Source of the DNA: Candidatus Tumulicola sp.
GTDB lineage: Bacteria; Vulcanimicrobiota; Vulcanimicrobiia; Vulcanimicrobiales; Vulcanimicrobiaceae
Reading direction: 5' to 3'
Assembly (NCBI GenBank): GCA_036490475.1
Contig: DASXDT010000005.1
Coordinates: 62,001 to 126,000 of the forward strand
DNA length: 64,000 nt
Both the position numbers and the translations under genes were made by a program. Shown here one piece after another: positions 25,957 through 34,414 of this stretch; the first letter of the stretch is position 1, and each line of letters begins with the position of its first letter. Below the pieces are notes generated by a model that made no database searches, had not been told where the DNA came from, and saw only the letters and a program-made list of their open reading frames with translations.

Positions 25957-25978
25957 GTCAAAGAGAGGTATCTATTTC

Positions 25979-26593
25979 TTGCGTCACGCGTTAGCTGCCG
26001 GAGCGTTCGCCCTTTCGATTGCCGCAACGGCCGGGTTCGCTCAAGCTCATACCCAGCAAAATTCTTCTACAATCGCGTTCAGTGCCCCGTCCGCGACGAC
26101 GAGCCAGCGTGCCGTTAGTCCAGACGTCGCCGAGTGGACCCAGCGCCTGGTGATTACTACACCAGCACGTCATTCGGCCAGCTTTGGCCGGTTCGCGGGT
26201 GGCATCTTAGCCCGCACCTCTAAGATCGCAACCCTGCTCACGCACAGCGCCCTGCGCTTTTTGGGAACGCCGTACGTCTTCGGCGGTACTACCGCGGCCG
26301 GTTTCGACTGCTCGGCGTTCGTGCAGCACGTGTTCGGCATGGCCGGGATCGCGTTGCCGCGCACGGCCGACGCGCAATACGACGTCGGCAAGCCGGCCGT
26401 CGGCGGACCGCGCCCGGGCGACCTCGTGTTCTTTCAAACCTACACCGAAGGCGTATCGCACGTCGGCATCTACCTTGGACACGGCAAGTTCGTGCACGCC
26501 AGCTCGAGCCACGGCGTCATGGTAAGCCAGCTTTCGGAATCGTATTGGTCCTCGCGCTATCTCGGCGCAAAGCGACTCGTCGCAACGCGTTAG
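25979..26593 (+). CDS. NlpC/P60 cell-wall hydrolase
   Basis: I start at the TTG at 25979, preceded by GAGAGG at about 10 bases, because the longer frame from GTG 25889 would begin inside the riboswitch aptamer. The 204-residue product opens with a signal peptide (RHALAAGAFALSIAATAGFAQA) and carries a C-terminal NlpC/P60 domain: YVFGGTTAAGFDCSAFVQ with the catalytic Cys, VSHVGIYLG with the catalytic His, and HASSSHGV for the third polar residue. Such enzymes cut the gamma-D-Glu to diamino-acid bond in stem peptides. Control by c-di-AMP links hydrolysis to turgor and wall precursor supply. Confidence 0.92.
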   Translation: MRHALAAGAFALSIAATAGFAQAHTQQNSSTIAFSAPSATTSQRAVSPDVAEWTQRLVITTPARHSASFGRFAGGILARTSKIATLLTHSALRFLGTPYVFGGTTAAGFDCSAFVQHVFGMAGIALPRTADAQYDVGKPAVGGPRPGDLVFFQTYTEGVSHVGIYLGHGKFVHASSSHGVMVSQLSESYWSSRYLGAKRLVATR

Positions 26594-26650
26594 AAGCCGC
26601 TCGGCTTCAAGGGGCTCCGTTCGGCCATCGCCAAATGGCGTTATTGCCGA

Positions 26651-26722
26651 TGGGGTGTAGCCAAGCGGTAAGGCAGTGGACTTTGACTCCGCCATGCGTT
26701 GGTTCGAATCCAGCCACCCCAG
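26651..26722 (+). tRNA. tRNA-Gln (anticodon TTG)
   Basis: Acceptor stem TGGGGTG / CACCCCA, D arm GCCAAGCGGTAAGGC, anticodon stem GTGGA / TCCGC with loop CTTTGAC, giving anticodon TTG, and a T arm GGTTCGAATCC. The discriminator is G at 26722, as expected for Gln. CCA is not encoded. An intrinsic terminator follows at 26734-26756. Confidence 0.95.
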
Positions 26723-26733
26723 TACTACGCTTT

Positions 26734-26756
26734 GCGCACGCGATGATCGCGTGCGC
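26734..26756 (+). terminator. intrinsic terminator of tRNA-Gln
   Basis: Near-perfect inverted repeat GCGCACGCGAT / ATCGCGTGCGC with one central base, followed by TTTGCTTTTGC. It lies 11 bases after the tRNA. Confidence 0.8.
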
Positions 26757-26813
26757 TTTGCTTTTGCGGCGCTTCGTGTTCCGGCGCAAGCGACCGACGT
26801 TCCCGGCCATCCG

Positions 26814-27455
26814 ATGACGCTCGACGGCGCGACGCTCGGCGGGCAGATCGGCGATTACATCGCGGCACATGGACAGCCGACGAAACAAACGGAGTGAATG
26901 CATCATCATCAAGAACAGCAGGATGGCAAGACGGCTTTCATCGTCTCGCTCGACGGCTCGATTGATTCGTGGCAACTCGCGAATGGCGGGCGCCTGGTTC
27001 TGACAGCAGACGGAAAGGGCCGTATCGTGATCGTCCACGTTCGAGCCGGACCGAAGGAAATACGCGACGTGCCGGTTCTCAGCGGAACGGCTCGATTCAA
27101 CGATGGCAACCACACGAATGTGCTACCGCCGCCACCGCTGACAGGTCGAGCTGATCTCAACAACTGCGGCGTCGTGCTTCACGGCTCGTCCTGCGCCGGC
27201 TTCGCGGTCTCCCCGAATGTAGAGCTCGTTATGAACTTCGGCGGCGACAACGGTACGGCTGACTGGAATTTGACGGACCTTGTGCTCGGCTACGTGCCCC
27301 CCTATTGGAAGTGGGCTTTCTGTAGGACGCATGAGAACCCACGCGCTAGGTCACACGGCGGACAGGCGCGCCGCAGAGCAGGCGCGAAGGCGCCCGGCCT
27401 TAGAGCGTTTTCCTACTTCCTAGAGTGCTGGAGGCTATGTCTCACGACGAACTGA
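26814..27455 (+). pseudogene. probably decayed secreted-protein gene
   Basis: One frame carries protein-like sequence from ATG 26814 (TLDGATLGGQIGDYIAAHGQP), is cut by TGA at 26895-26897, and resumes at once with ATG 26898 for 185 codons (SWQLANGGRLVLTADGKGRIVIV; LSGTARFNDGNH). After a C6 run near 27298 the composition turns Arg/Ala-rich and overlaps the STAS gene start, suggesting a second lesion by frameshift. No signal peptide or ribosome binding site is visible. An intact 185-residue gene from 26898 is the alternative. Family not recognised. Confidence 0.45.
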
Positions 27456-27811
27456 CGATTGACGTCAAATCTGAAAAACACGGCGAAGCGCTGGTATTCA
27501 AGCTGCGCGGCAGCTTGGATCTCGCGACCGCACCGACGGTGCGCGCCGCTTTAACCGATGCGGCCAGCGACGCCAACCGCCATCTTATCGTCGATCTGAC
27601 GCAGATCGAGTTCCTCGACTCGACCGGCTTGGGCGCGCTCATCGGAGCGCACCGCCGCGCGAGCGAACATAACGGTTCGTTGCGTTTGGTCGTAACCGAA
27701 GGCCCGATTTCCCGACTGCTCAACATCACGGGACTGTTGCGCGTGTTCTCGGTCTATCATGACCTCAAGGACGCGCTTGCCGATCAAGCGCGGGTTATCG
27801 CCGCTCCGTAA
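27437..27811 (+). CDS. STAS-domain anti-sigma factor antagonist
   Basis: 124 residues from the ATG at 27437. The GTG at 27425 is an alternative because GGAGG sits only two bases before the ATG. The STAS pattern is complete: FKLRGSLDLATAP, then HLIVDLTQIEFLDSTGLGALIGAHRRA with the phosphorylatable Ser in DSTGLG, then LRLVVTEGPISRLLNITGL. Such proteins (SpoIIAA/RsbV type) release a sigma factor by sequestering an anti-sigma kinase. No matching kinase or sigma gene lies adjacent. It converges on glcF with a 28-base overlap. Confidence 0.92.
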   Translation: MSHDELTIDVKSEKHGEALVFKLRGSLDLATAPTVRAALTDAASDANRHLIVDLTQIEFLDSTGLGALIGAHRRASEHNGSLRLVVTEGPISRLLNITGLLRVFSVYHDLKDALADQARVIAAP

Positions 27812-29088
27812 GCCGCATATGCGTCGTCGAGCAACTCGACGACATGCTTGACGTTGGCGGGAAGACCGGCCTCGCGCAGCCCCGCCACAACCTGCATCGC
27901 GCAACCTGGATTTGCCGTCGCCACCACATCGGCGCCGGTTGCCTCGACGTTATCGATTTTGCGCCGGCGTAAGCGCGCCGACATCGCCGGCCGTGTGAGG
28001 TTGTAGATTCCGGCGCTTCCGCAGCACAGATCGCTTTCGTTCATCTCGATCAGCTGCAGACCCGGAATGCGTAGCAACAACCGCCGGGGAGCGGCGCTGA
28101 CGCGCTGGGCGTGTACTAAGTGACACGGTTCTTGGTAGGTGACGCGAACGTTCAATTCGCCGATCGCCGGATCGAGTTCGCTGGCGTCGAGCACTTCGCA
28201 CACGTCGCGTACCCGTTGCGAAAAGCGGGTCGCCCGCTCCGCCCATTGCGGATCCGCCGCAAACAGCCTCCCGTATTCTTTGAGCGCCGAACCGCAGCCG
28301 GCCGCATCGGCCACGTAGACATCGGCCTTGCTGTCTTCGAACGCGACGATGTTGCGCTTTGCCAACTCGCGGCCGAACTCCATTTCTCCGGCATGCACGC
28401 CGATTGCCCCACAGCAACCTTGATCGCGCGGAATAACGACCGACAGACGGGCGCGCAACAGCATCCGAATCGTAGCATCGTGAACCTGCGGGAAAGCGAA
28501 CTGCATCACGCATCCGGCATGCAAAAACGCTACACCGACCGGATGTTCGGCGTCGATTCGGCGCTGCGGCGGTTCGAAGAAGCGTTCGGGCATCTCCGGC
28601 GCCAGTGCGATGGCATCGCGTAAACCGATCGCGGATGCAACGGACGTCAACCCGGTGCGCTGGGCGAATCGAAGAAGAGCCGCCATCGCGCGCATCAAAG
28701 CGAGGTTGCGGAACGGTGCTTTTACGAACAGACCGCGCGTCCAGCGTTGAACCGGCGATTCATGGGCAGCTTGCGCGGTGCGGATTTGTGCGCGCGCCGT
28801 TTCGACCAAGCGCCCGTACTCTACGCCCGACGGACACGCCGTCTCGCATGCGCGGCAATCCAAACACTCGTGCATCTGATTCACGAAACCCGGACTCAAT
28901 AGGTCGAGGCGGCCTTCGTCGACCGCCTTGATCAATCCAATCCGGCCTCGCGGTCCCGACGTTTCTATTAAGGTTTCTACGTATGTCGGACAGGTCGGAA
29001 GACAAAAGCCGCAACGAATGCAGCGATCGTAGACGTCGGCAGGCGGCCGATCCTCACCGGAAAAGCCCGATAGCGGCGGTTGGATCAT
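27784..29088 (-). CDS. glcF: glycolate oxidase iron-sulfur subunit (GlcF-like)
   Basis: 434 residues from the ATG at 29088, just ahead of the conserved start; the GTG at 29166 would add 26 residues overlapping the divergent gene. Two 4Fe-4S motifs (CIRCGFCLPTCP and CLDCRACETACP) are followed by two CCG domains (QGCCGAIGVHAGE, CHLVHAQR, DLCCGSAGIYN, NPGCAMQ). This is the electron-transfer subunit of glycolate oxidase or a related (D)-lactate/2-hydroxyacid dehydrogenase; the FAD subunits GlcD/GlcE are not in the window. Divergent from an LDH2-type 2-hydroxyacid dehydrogenase, supporting a 2-hydroxyacid theme. Confidence 0.9.
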   Translation of the reverse strand: MIQPPLSGFSGEDRPPADVYDRCIRCGFCLPTCPTYVETLIETSGPRGRIGLIKAVDEGRLDLLSPGFVNQMHECLDCRACETACPSGVEYGRLVETARAQIRTAQAAHESPVQRWTRGLFVKAPFRNLALMRAMAALLRFAQRTGLTSVASAIGLRDAIALAPEMPERFFEPPQRRIDAEHPVGVAFLHAGCVMQFAFPQVHDATIRMLLRARLSVVIPRDQGCCGAIGVHAGEMEFGRELAKRNIVAFEDSKADVYVADAAGCGSALKEYGRLFAADPQWAERATRFSQRVRDVCEVLDASELDPAIGELNVRVTYQEPCHLVHAQRVSAAPRRLLLRIPGLQLIEMNESDLCCGSAGIYNLTRPAMSARLRRRKIDNVEATGADVVATANPGCAMQVVAGLREAGLPANVKHVVELLDDAYAAYGAAITRA

Positions 29089-29159
29089 TGCTTGCGACGT
29101 TCGCCCTGCATGACCGCACGCTCCCCCACGCGAAGTATCGATTTGGAGGCTTTCTATCG

Positions 29160-30260
29160 TTGTCACATACCGTTACTAACGACTATAATCTCGCGTCGGA
29201 AGACCGCCTGCGGCGTTTCGTTACCGAAGCACTCGTTCGCTCCGGCGTTGCGCCGGAACAAGCGGCCGTGGTCGCCGACGTGCTCGTCACCGCCGACCTG
29301 CGCGGTATCGAATCGCACGGCGTGGCACGGCTCGAATCGTATTACGTGAGCCGCATTCGCAACGGCCATTTGAATCCCAAACCCAACTACGAAATCGTGC
29401 GCGAGACCGAAACGACGGTGCTGTACGACGCCGATAACGGCTTAGGGCACCCGGTCGGCAAGATGGCGATGGAAAAAGTACTGGAGAAGGCTGCTAAGCA
29501 CGGCTCGGCGTTCGGTGGAGTACGTAATTCGAATCATTTCGGAATCGCCGGCTACTACGCGATGATGGGCCTCGAGCGCGATATGATCGGCATGGCGTCG
29601 ACCAACTCGGTCAAGTACGGCGCGCCGACGTTCGGCCGCGACGTGTTGCTCGGCACCAATCCGCTGGCATTCGCGATTCCGGCCGGCAAAGAGCCTGCGT
29701 TCGTCCTTGATTTTGCGACGACGACCGTGCCGAAGGGCAAGCTGGAAGTGTACAAGCGCAAGAACCAGCCGTTGCTCGAGGGTTGGGCGATCGACAGCGA
29801 AGGTAATATGACGAACGATCCAGATGAAGCGCTGCGCGGCGCGTTGCTGCCCTTAGGCGGCTTCGGCACCGAAGGCGGCGGCCACAAAGGCTACGGCCTG
29901 GGATTGCTGGTCGACATTCTGTGCGGCGTGTTATCCGGTGGCGCGTTCGGCCCGACGCTGCCGGTGGTGACCGACGTCAGAGAAGGTGCGATATCGCATT
30001 GGTTCGGCGCGTTTCGCGTGGACGGTTTCCGCGACGTCGTCGCGTTTAAAGCCGATATGGACCGCGAGCTGCGGTACTTCAAGGAGAGTTCGCGCACGCC
30101 CGGCGCGGATCGCATTTACGTTGCCGGCGAACCGGAACACGAAAAGACTGCCCACCATCGCACTAATGGCGTTCCGGTGCATGAAGCGGTGTGGCGCGGA
30201 TTGCAGAAGTTGGGCGGTGAGTTGGATCTGCCGTTCGACATCGCGCATGGTAACGCGTGA
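29160..30260 (+). CDS. LDH2/malate dehydrogenase family oxidoreductase
   Basis: 366 residues from a TTG with GGAGG 10 bases upstream. NAD(P)-dependent 2-hydroxyacid dehydrogenase of the MDG1/YlbC fold: ADLRGIESHGVARLESYYV with the catalytic His, then GHPVGKMAMEKVLEKA, VRNSNHFGIAGYYAMM, GTNPLAFAIPAG, VLDFATTTVPKGKLEVY, and LGGFGTEGGGHKGYGLG. The substrate could be malate, ureidoglycolate, sulfolactate or lactate. A TTGTCA (29160) - 18 - TATAAT (29184) promoter-like pair overlaps the start, which raises doubt about the exact start. Its TGA overlaps the next gene's GTG. Confidence 0.9.
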   Translation: MSHTVTNDYNLASEDRLRRFVTEALVRSGVAPEQAAVVADVLVTADLRGIESHGVARLESYYVSRIRNGHLNPKPNYEIVRETETTVLYDADNGLGHPVGKMAMEKVLEKAAKHGSAFGGVRNSNHFGIAGYYAMMGLERDMIGMASTNSVKYGAPTFGRDVLLGTNPLAFAIPAGKEPAFVLDFATTTVPKGKLEVYKRKNQPLLEGWAIDSEGNMTNDPDEALRGALLPLGGFGTEGGGHKGYGLGLLVDILCGVLSGGAFGPTLPVVTDVREGAISHWFGAFRVDGFRDVVAFKADMDRELRYFKESSRTPGADRIYVAGEPEHEKTAHHRTNGVPVHEAVWRGLQKLGGELDLPFDIAHGNA

Positions 30261-30718
30261 GCTTTCGCGACGGTGACAACGAGCTCGAGTCGATCCACGT
30301 CAACGTCGCCTGCACCGCCGGCGCGCACACGATTGGAAGCTCGGCGTTCTTTCACTATATTCTCCGGTTAGTCGAACTCGAGTTACCGCTCGCGAGCCAG
30401 GATCAGGAAGCGGTCGAGATCCTAGCTGCCATCCCGCACGCCTTTGAAACCGGACGCGACGGTTCGCGTTCCTACGGCAGCGGATGGCGCGTCATTCCGG
30501 CCCACGGCGAACTCGACTGGGCGGTCCTCGAGGCCACGCCCGAACGCTTACACAGTGCGTTGGAACGTGCGCGCGGCATCTTGTGGCAGAACGCCGCCCA
30601 ATTTCACGTGAGCGCACGCGAGATAACCACCATCGAAGACGAACTCGAGGCGGTCTACGGGTTATTGATGCGGGCCAAAGCGGCCGGCGTGCCCGTCAAT
30701 GTTTCGTACGTCGCGTAG
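30257..30718 (+). CDS. hypothetical protein following the dehydrogenase
   Basis: 153 residues from a GTG in a GTGA overlap with the dehydrogenase stop, so translation is probably coupled. Mostly helical in the second half (ATPERLHSALERARGILWQNAAQFHVSAREITTIEDELEAVY) with an N-terminal strand region. No signal, membrane segment or recognised motif. The following glycosylase gene lies in the same frame after the TAG at 30716-30718; composition on both sides differs, so I treat them as separate genes. Confidence 0.7.
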   Translation: MSFRDGDNELESIHVNVACTAGAHTIGSSAFFHYILRLVELELPLASQDQEAVEILAAIPHAFETGRDGSRSYGSGWRVIPAHGELDWAVLEATPERLHSALERARGILWQNAAQFHVSAREITTIEDELEAVYGLLMRAKAAGVPVNVSYVA

Positions 30719-30745
30719 GGTTACACCGCGCCAAATGTAGCGACG

Positions 30746-31600
30746 TTGCCGCTGCGCGGGGCGGGCGGCGAACCGATCTCGTTCGCGCGGACCGTGCACT
30801 CGCACGGTGTCGCGCGCCTGCTGCCCGCCCGGATCGTCGAAGGTCCGCCCCTGGAGTACCGCCGGACGCTTCGAGTCGATGGCGCGCAGATCACCATCAC
30901 GTTGACGCAACGCGATGGTGATCTGCAAATCGATTCCAACCGTCGAGTCGGCCGCGTCGCCAAAAATGAAATCGAGCGCATCGTCGCGCGCATGTTCCGT
31001 TTCGACGACAACCTAGCGCCGTTTTATACCATGATTGTCAACGACGATCGCCTACGTTGGGCCGCCGCCGGCGCCGGACGTATGCTGGCTAGCCCGACGG
31101 TATTCGAAGACACGATCAAGACGATCTGCACCACTAACTGCGCGTGGTCGGCAACGATTCGGATGACGAACGCGCTGGCCGAACTCGGCGACGGCGCGTT
31201 TCCGGAGCCGGCGTTGATCGCTCGAACACCGGAAGCATGGTTCAAAGACGTCGCGCGAATGGGCTATCGAGGTGCCTACGTGCGTGCAATCGCTCGCGAC
31301 GTTGCCGATGGCTCGCTCGATTTGGAATCGTTTCTCTCGTCGGCCGGGCGAAGCGACGACGACGTCGAGGCTGCGCTGTTGGAACTGCCGGGCATTGGCC
31401 CATACGGCGCCGCCCACGTGATGCAACTGCTCGGGCGCCATCGCAATTTGGTCCTCGATTCGTGGACGCGTCCCACGTTTCTGAAGATCGAAAAGAAGAA
31501 ACAAGCGAAAGATTCAACCATCAGGCGGGTATATGCAAAATACGGCGATTACGCCGGACTCGCATTTTGGTTGATGCTCACGCACGCTTGGACCGACTGA
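30746..31600 (+). CDS. HhH-GPD DNA glycosylase (AlkA/OGG-like)
   Basis: 284 residues from a TTG. The N-terminal half is a TBP-like beta domain; the C-terminal half is the helix-hairpin-helix domain with SPTVFEDTIKTICTTNC at the family entry point, the hairpin LLELPGIGPYGAAHV (about 211-225) and the catalytic Asp238 in LVLDSW. No 4Fe-4S cysteines follow, so it belongs to the AlkA/OGG branch, removing alkylated or oxidised bases. The catalytic Lys of OGG1 is not apparent, favouring a monofunctional glycosylase. The exact start is unsure because the frame has no good ribosome site. Confidence 0.88.
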   Translation: MPLRGAGGEPISFARTVHSHGVARLLPARIVEGPPLEYRRTLRVDGAQITITLTQRDGDLQIDSNRRVGRVAKNEIERIVARMFRFDDNLAPFYTMIVNDDRLRWAAAGAGRMLASPTVFEDTIKTICTTNCAWSATIRMTNALAELGDGAFPEPALIARTPEAWFKDVARMGYRGAYVRAIARDVADGSLDLESFLSSAGRSDDDVEAALLELPGIGPYGAAHVMQLLGRHRNLVLDSWTRPTFLKIEKKKQAKDSTIRRVYAKYGDYAGLAFWLMLTHAWTD

Positions 31601-31681
31601 AGTCGCTACAAACATGCAAGGATATTCATACCAATCCGGGTATAAGTCGACGAACCGGACCCCAAAGAAAGATTTAGTAAT

Positions 31682-32566
31682 TTGAACGTCACCTTTAGGC
31701 GCTGGACAAACGGGGTCGGCATTGGTCTGATCCACATCGCCGCACTCGCCGTATTCTTACCGGGTATGACGCACTGGAGCTCGGTTGCCGTGGCCTTCGT
31801 CTTACTCTGGGTGACCGGCGGATTGGGCATCAACCTGTGCTACCACCGGGTGCTCACGCACCGGTCCGTGCGGCTTCTTAAGCCAGTCGAATACATACTC
31901 GCGACGATCGGGACGTTATCGCTGCAAGGCGATCCGGTCCGTTGGGTAGCCATCCACCGCAAACATCACGCGTACGCCGACCGCGAAGGCGACCCGCACG
32001 GCCGCAATCGCGGTTTCTTGTGGTCGCATATGGATTGGCTCTATAAGCCCAACGACGCGCTCGAGAACGAAGAAGAACTTGTCCGGTATGTCCCCGACAT
32101 GGCCAACGACCGTTTCTACCGGGCGCTTCCCTACCTACAATGGATCGCGCATTTCGCTCTCGCCGGATTATTGTTCGCGTTCGGCGGCTGGAGCTGGATC
32201 GTTTGGGGTATCTTTGTACGACTCGTCGTGAGCTATCACGTCACGTGGTTCGTAAACAGCGCCGCGCATTCGCTCGGCTATCGCACCTATGTGACGCGCG
32301 ACTTATCGACGAACTGCTGGTGGGTCGCGCTACTCGCCTGGGGCGAAGGCTGGCACAACAACCACCACGCTTTTCCGTATTCGGCTCGCCACGGACTGAA
32401 GTGGTTCGAGATCGATCCAACCTGGTGGAGCGTCCAGACGTTGAAGTTTCTGCGGCTCGCCGATTCGATCAAGCTTCCGCCGCGCGCCGCGCTCCAACGC
32501 AAACCGGTTCCCGTGCCGATTCCGGTTCCGGTGACTGCCACCCGACAGGCGTCTAGGGGTTACTGA
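31682..32566 (+). CDS. acyl-CoA / fatty acid desaturase
   Basis: 294 residues from a TTG with a purine-rich AAAGAAAGA upstream. The three His boxes of membrane di-iron desaturases are present: HRVLTH (55-60), HRKHH (92-96) and HNNHH (225-229). Four membrane helices in two pairs (around 15-50 and 155-190). The layout matches delta-9 acyl-CoA or acyl-lipid desaturases, which introduce a double bond to keep membranes fluid. The Pro/Val repeat near the C-terminus (KPVPVPIPVPV) is unusual and may be a flexible tail. Ends inside the convergent lipoprotein gene by 14 bases. Confidence 0.92.
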   Translation: MNVTFRRWTNGVGIGLIHIAALAVFLPGMTHWSSVAVAFVLLWVTGGLGINLCYHRVLTHRSVRLLKPVEYILATIGTLSLQGDPVRWVAIHRKHHAYADREGDPHGRNRGFLWSHMDWLYKPNDALENEEELVRYVPDMANDRFYRALPYLQWIAHFALAGLLFAFGGWSWIVWGIFVRLVVSYHVTWFVNSAAHSLGYRTYVTRDLSTNCWWVALLAWGEGWHNNHHAFPYSARHGLKWFEIDPTWWSVQTLKFLRLADSIKLPPRAALQRKPVPVPIPVPVTATRQASRGY

Positions 32567-33518
32567 CGACGGTTCCGAGCGGAACGTAGACGCCACGCAC
32601 GGTTTTTGTCGGTTTGCCGCCGGCGGGATACTTCCAGATCTCGACCGAGGCCGTGCCGGAATCCGGACCGATAATGCTCCCGCCCTGGATCCAGAACTGA
32701 AAGATTGCGACGGCGTTCTTTAACGCCGTCGCTTTTTGAAACGAACCCTTACCCGATGCGATCGCGAACCGGTCGACGACGTTATCAGCTTGATCGCCGA
32801 CCGCGAGATACTTGCCGTCCCACTGCACCGCACCGGGATTGCCGATTCCCGCATCGAGTGAAACGGGCGCGAGCGCTTTCTTTCCAGCCGGGAGTTCGTC
32901 TAAGGAGAAACCGCTGGCGCTGGTCAGACCGTCCGCAAACAAATTACCTTTATCGTCGTAACCGCAGAGCAAGAATTGCGGCGTGTTTGCGTCCGAATAA
33001 CCGCCCGTCGGCTTACCCTTCGCGTGCTTGTAGATCACGATGTTTCCCGCCATGCTCGAGATCGACGAAAAGTTCGTCACGGCGAGATTGCCGGTCGTCG
33101 GGTCGACCGCACAGCCGATGGGGAAATAGCCCGGGTCTTTGAGCGTCGCGATGGGCGCCGTTCCCGCGTGCGCGTACTCGATCACGTTACTTCCGCCGGT
33201 ATTGGTCACAAAAACGTTGCCCTTGGCATCCACGCACTCGCCACCGGGATCGGTGAGCCCGGTGAGCGTACCCGCGAGCGTTCCCTTCGGGTAGTTGAAC
33301 ACGTAGATGTCACCGCTTTCGGTGTCCGATACGTACAGCAACGCACCACTCTTGGCTCGGTTGCGCATCCAAGAAGGACCGCGATCGGGCTTGGCTTGCG
33401 CGGCTCGCTGTTGCGGTAGCAAGCCAGCCGATCCGGCAACTGTCGGGGTACTACTGGGCCCTCCGCAGGCGGCGAGACCGAAGGCGAGGATGAGGGCAAT
33501 ACGTGCGCTTGTCGGCAT
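32553..33518 (-). CDS. NHL/propeller-like lipoprotein
   Basis: 321 residues with a lipoprotein signal, GLAAC with Cys18. The mature part repeats a pattern of about 45 residues (LLYVSDTESGDIYVFNY; VFVTNTGGSNVIEYA; LAVTNFSSISSMAGNIVIY; KYLAVGDQADNVVDRF) typical of six-bladed NHL or SMP-30-like propellers. It resembles the truncated gene at the left edge. Such lipoproteins may bind carbohydrate or protein; activity is not predictable. Confidence 0.8.
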   Translation of the reverse strand: MPTSARIALILAFGLAACGGPSSTPTVAGSAGLLPQQRAAQAKPDRGPSWMRNRAKSGALLYVSDTESGDIYVFNYPKGTLAGTLTGLTDPGGECVDAKGNVFVTNTGGSNVIEYAHAGTAPIATLKDPGYFPIGCAVDPTTGNLAVTNFSSISSMAGNIVIYKHAKGKPTGGYSDANTPQFLLCGYDDKGNLFADGLTSASGFSLDELPAGKKALAPVSLDAGIGNPGAVQWDGKYLAVGDQADNVVDRFAIASGKGSFQKATALKNAVAIFQFWIQGGSIIGPDSGTASVEIWKYPAGGKPTKTVRGVYVPLGTVVSNP

Positions 33519-33612
33519 AATGCGAACAGTTCAGCGGCGGGCAAGCAAGGGCCCTCGCGGGACCGCTTGCTCTGCTGCCGAATAGGTAGCTAGCTCAGAG
33601 GGGGCATACATT

Positions 33613-34077
33613 GTGAACATCCGCAGAGGCCTGCACGCATTCCTCATTTGCGCAATCGTAACTGTTCTTTCGGCTTGCGGCGGATCGCAAACGACGACGC
33701 CGTCGAATCCGTTCTGTCCGGTCTCGAAACCGTTTGTCGAGTTACTGTATCCGATTCCCGGCACGACTGGCGTAGCGACGTCCGTTGGCCAAATGGTCTT
33801 CGCGTCGACCGGCGTCACGCGAATTCAGCTCGCCACCGGTTCTTATACCGGAGAAAAGGTGCGCACCAAGCCGGAGCCGCTACCTAATCCGCTACCTACA
33901 CCGATCGCAACGCCAGGCCCGTACGCGCAATATTTGACGACGACGTTTGCCGTCTCGTTTGTAACGCTACATCCAAATACGCACTATGACGTACGGTCGT
34001 GGGAGGTTCCAAATCCGTGTGCCCCCGAACCGTTCCCGCCCAGCTGGGCCAATCTCGGCTCTTTTACCACGCAGTAA
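33613..34077 (+). CDS. small lipoprotein, Ig-like fold suspected
   Basis: 154 residues from a GTG. Signal peptide ends VLSAC with a lipidated Cys22. The mature sequence (VELLYPIPGTTGVATSVGQMVFAST; YLTTTFAVSFVTLHPNTHYDVRSWE) reads like a bacterial Ig-like domain (Big_5 pattern: P-x-x-G-x-x-x-V). A Pro-rich insertion LPNPLPTPIATPGP lies in the middle. No partner gene is evident. Confidence 0.75.
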   Translation: MNIRRGLHAFLICAIVTVLSACGGSQTTTPSNPFCPVSKPFVELLYPIPGTTGVATSVGQMVFASTGVTRIQLATGSYTGEKVRTKPEPLPNPLPTPIATPGPYAQYLTTTFAVSFVTLHPNTHYDVRSWEVPNPCAPEPFPPSWANLGSFTTQ

Positions 34078-34116
34078 TTGGACTTATCCCATAATGAGGA
34101 GTAAGCTGAGCGCCTT

Positions 34117-34401
34117 ATGGTAGAAAAAACGCTCGGCTCCGACGAGCCCGTTTCTGTTGCGCAATTCTGGTCGAAGTTTCCGGAGTTTATGGAGCGCATC
34201 GCAACAAAAAAATACGAGTTACAGACGCAGCCCGGTGGAGTGTCGCTCACCCGTGCAGACGGCAAAGTAGCGTCACTGATTGCAACGCGTGAGGCATCCG
34301 GCAACGTCGTGATGTCTTGGCGCTCGTTCTCGGGCATCGAGGACACATATCGCAGCGGCGGCGCGTCGGTCGGAAACGTAATTTACAAGCTAGAAAGCTA
34401 A
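34117..34401 (+). CDS. small hypothetical protein
   Basis: 94 residues from an ATG 39 bases after the lipoprotein stop. Soluble, with no signal peptide. The first 35 residues are helical (PVSVAQFWSKFPEFMERIA), the rest strand-rich (YELQTQPGGVSLTRADGKVASLIATRE). Not recognised. Coding potential rests on composition and position only. Confidence 0.55.
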   Translation: MVEKTLGSDEPVSVAQFWSKFPEFMERIATKKYELQTQPGGVSLTRADGKVASLIATREASGNVVMSWRSFSGIEDTYRSGGASVGNVIYKLES

Positions 34402-34414
34402 CCTTTTCGCCGAT

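Noticed and set aside
25889-25978. GTG start of the NlpC/P60 gene
   Set aside because: Lies within conserved ydaO aptamer sequence and gives no usable signal peptide; TTG 25979 has a ribosome site and a clean signal.
26545-26817. 90-codon frame spanning the tRNA-Gln gene
   Set aside because: Reads through the tRNA and its terminator; the hydrophobic stretch at 26743 is part of the terminator palindrome.
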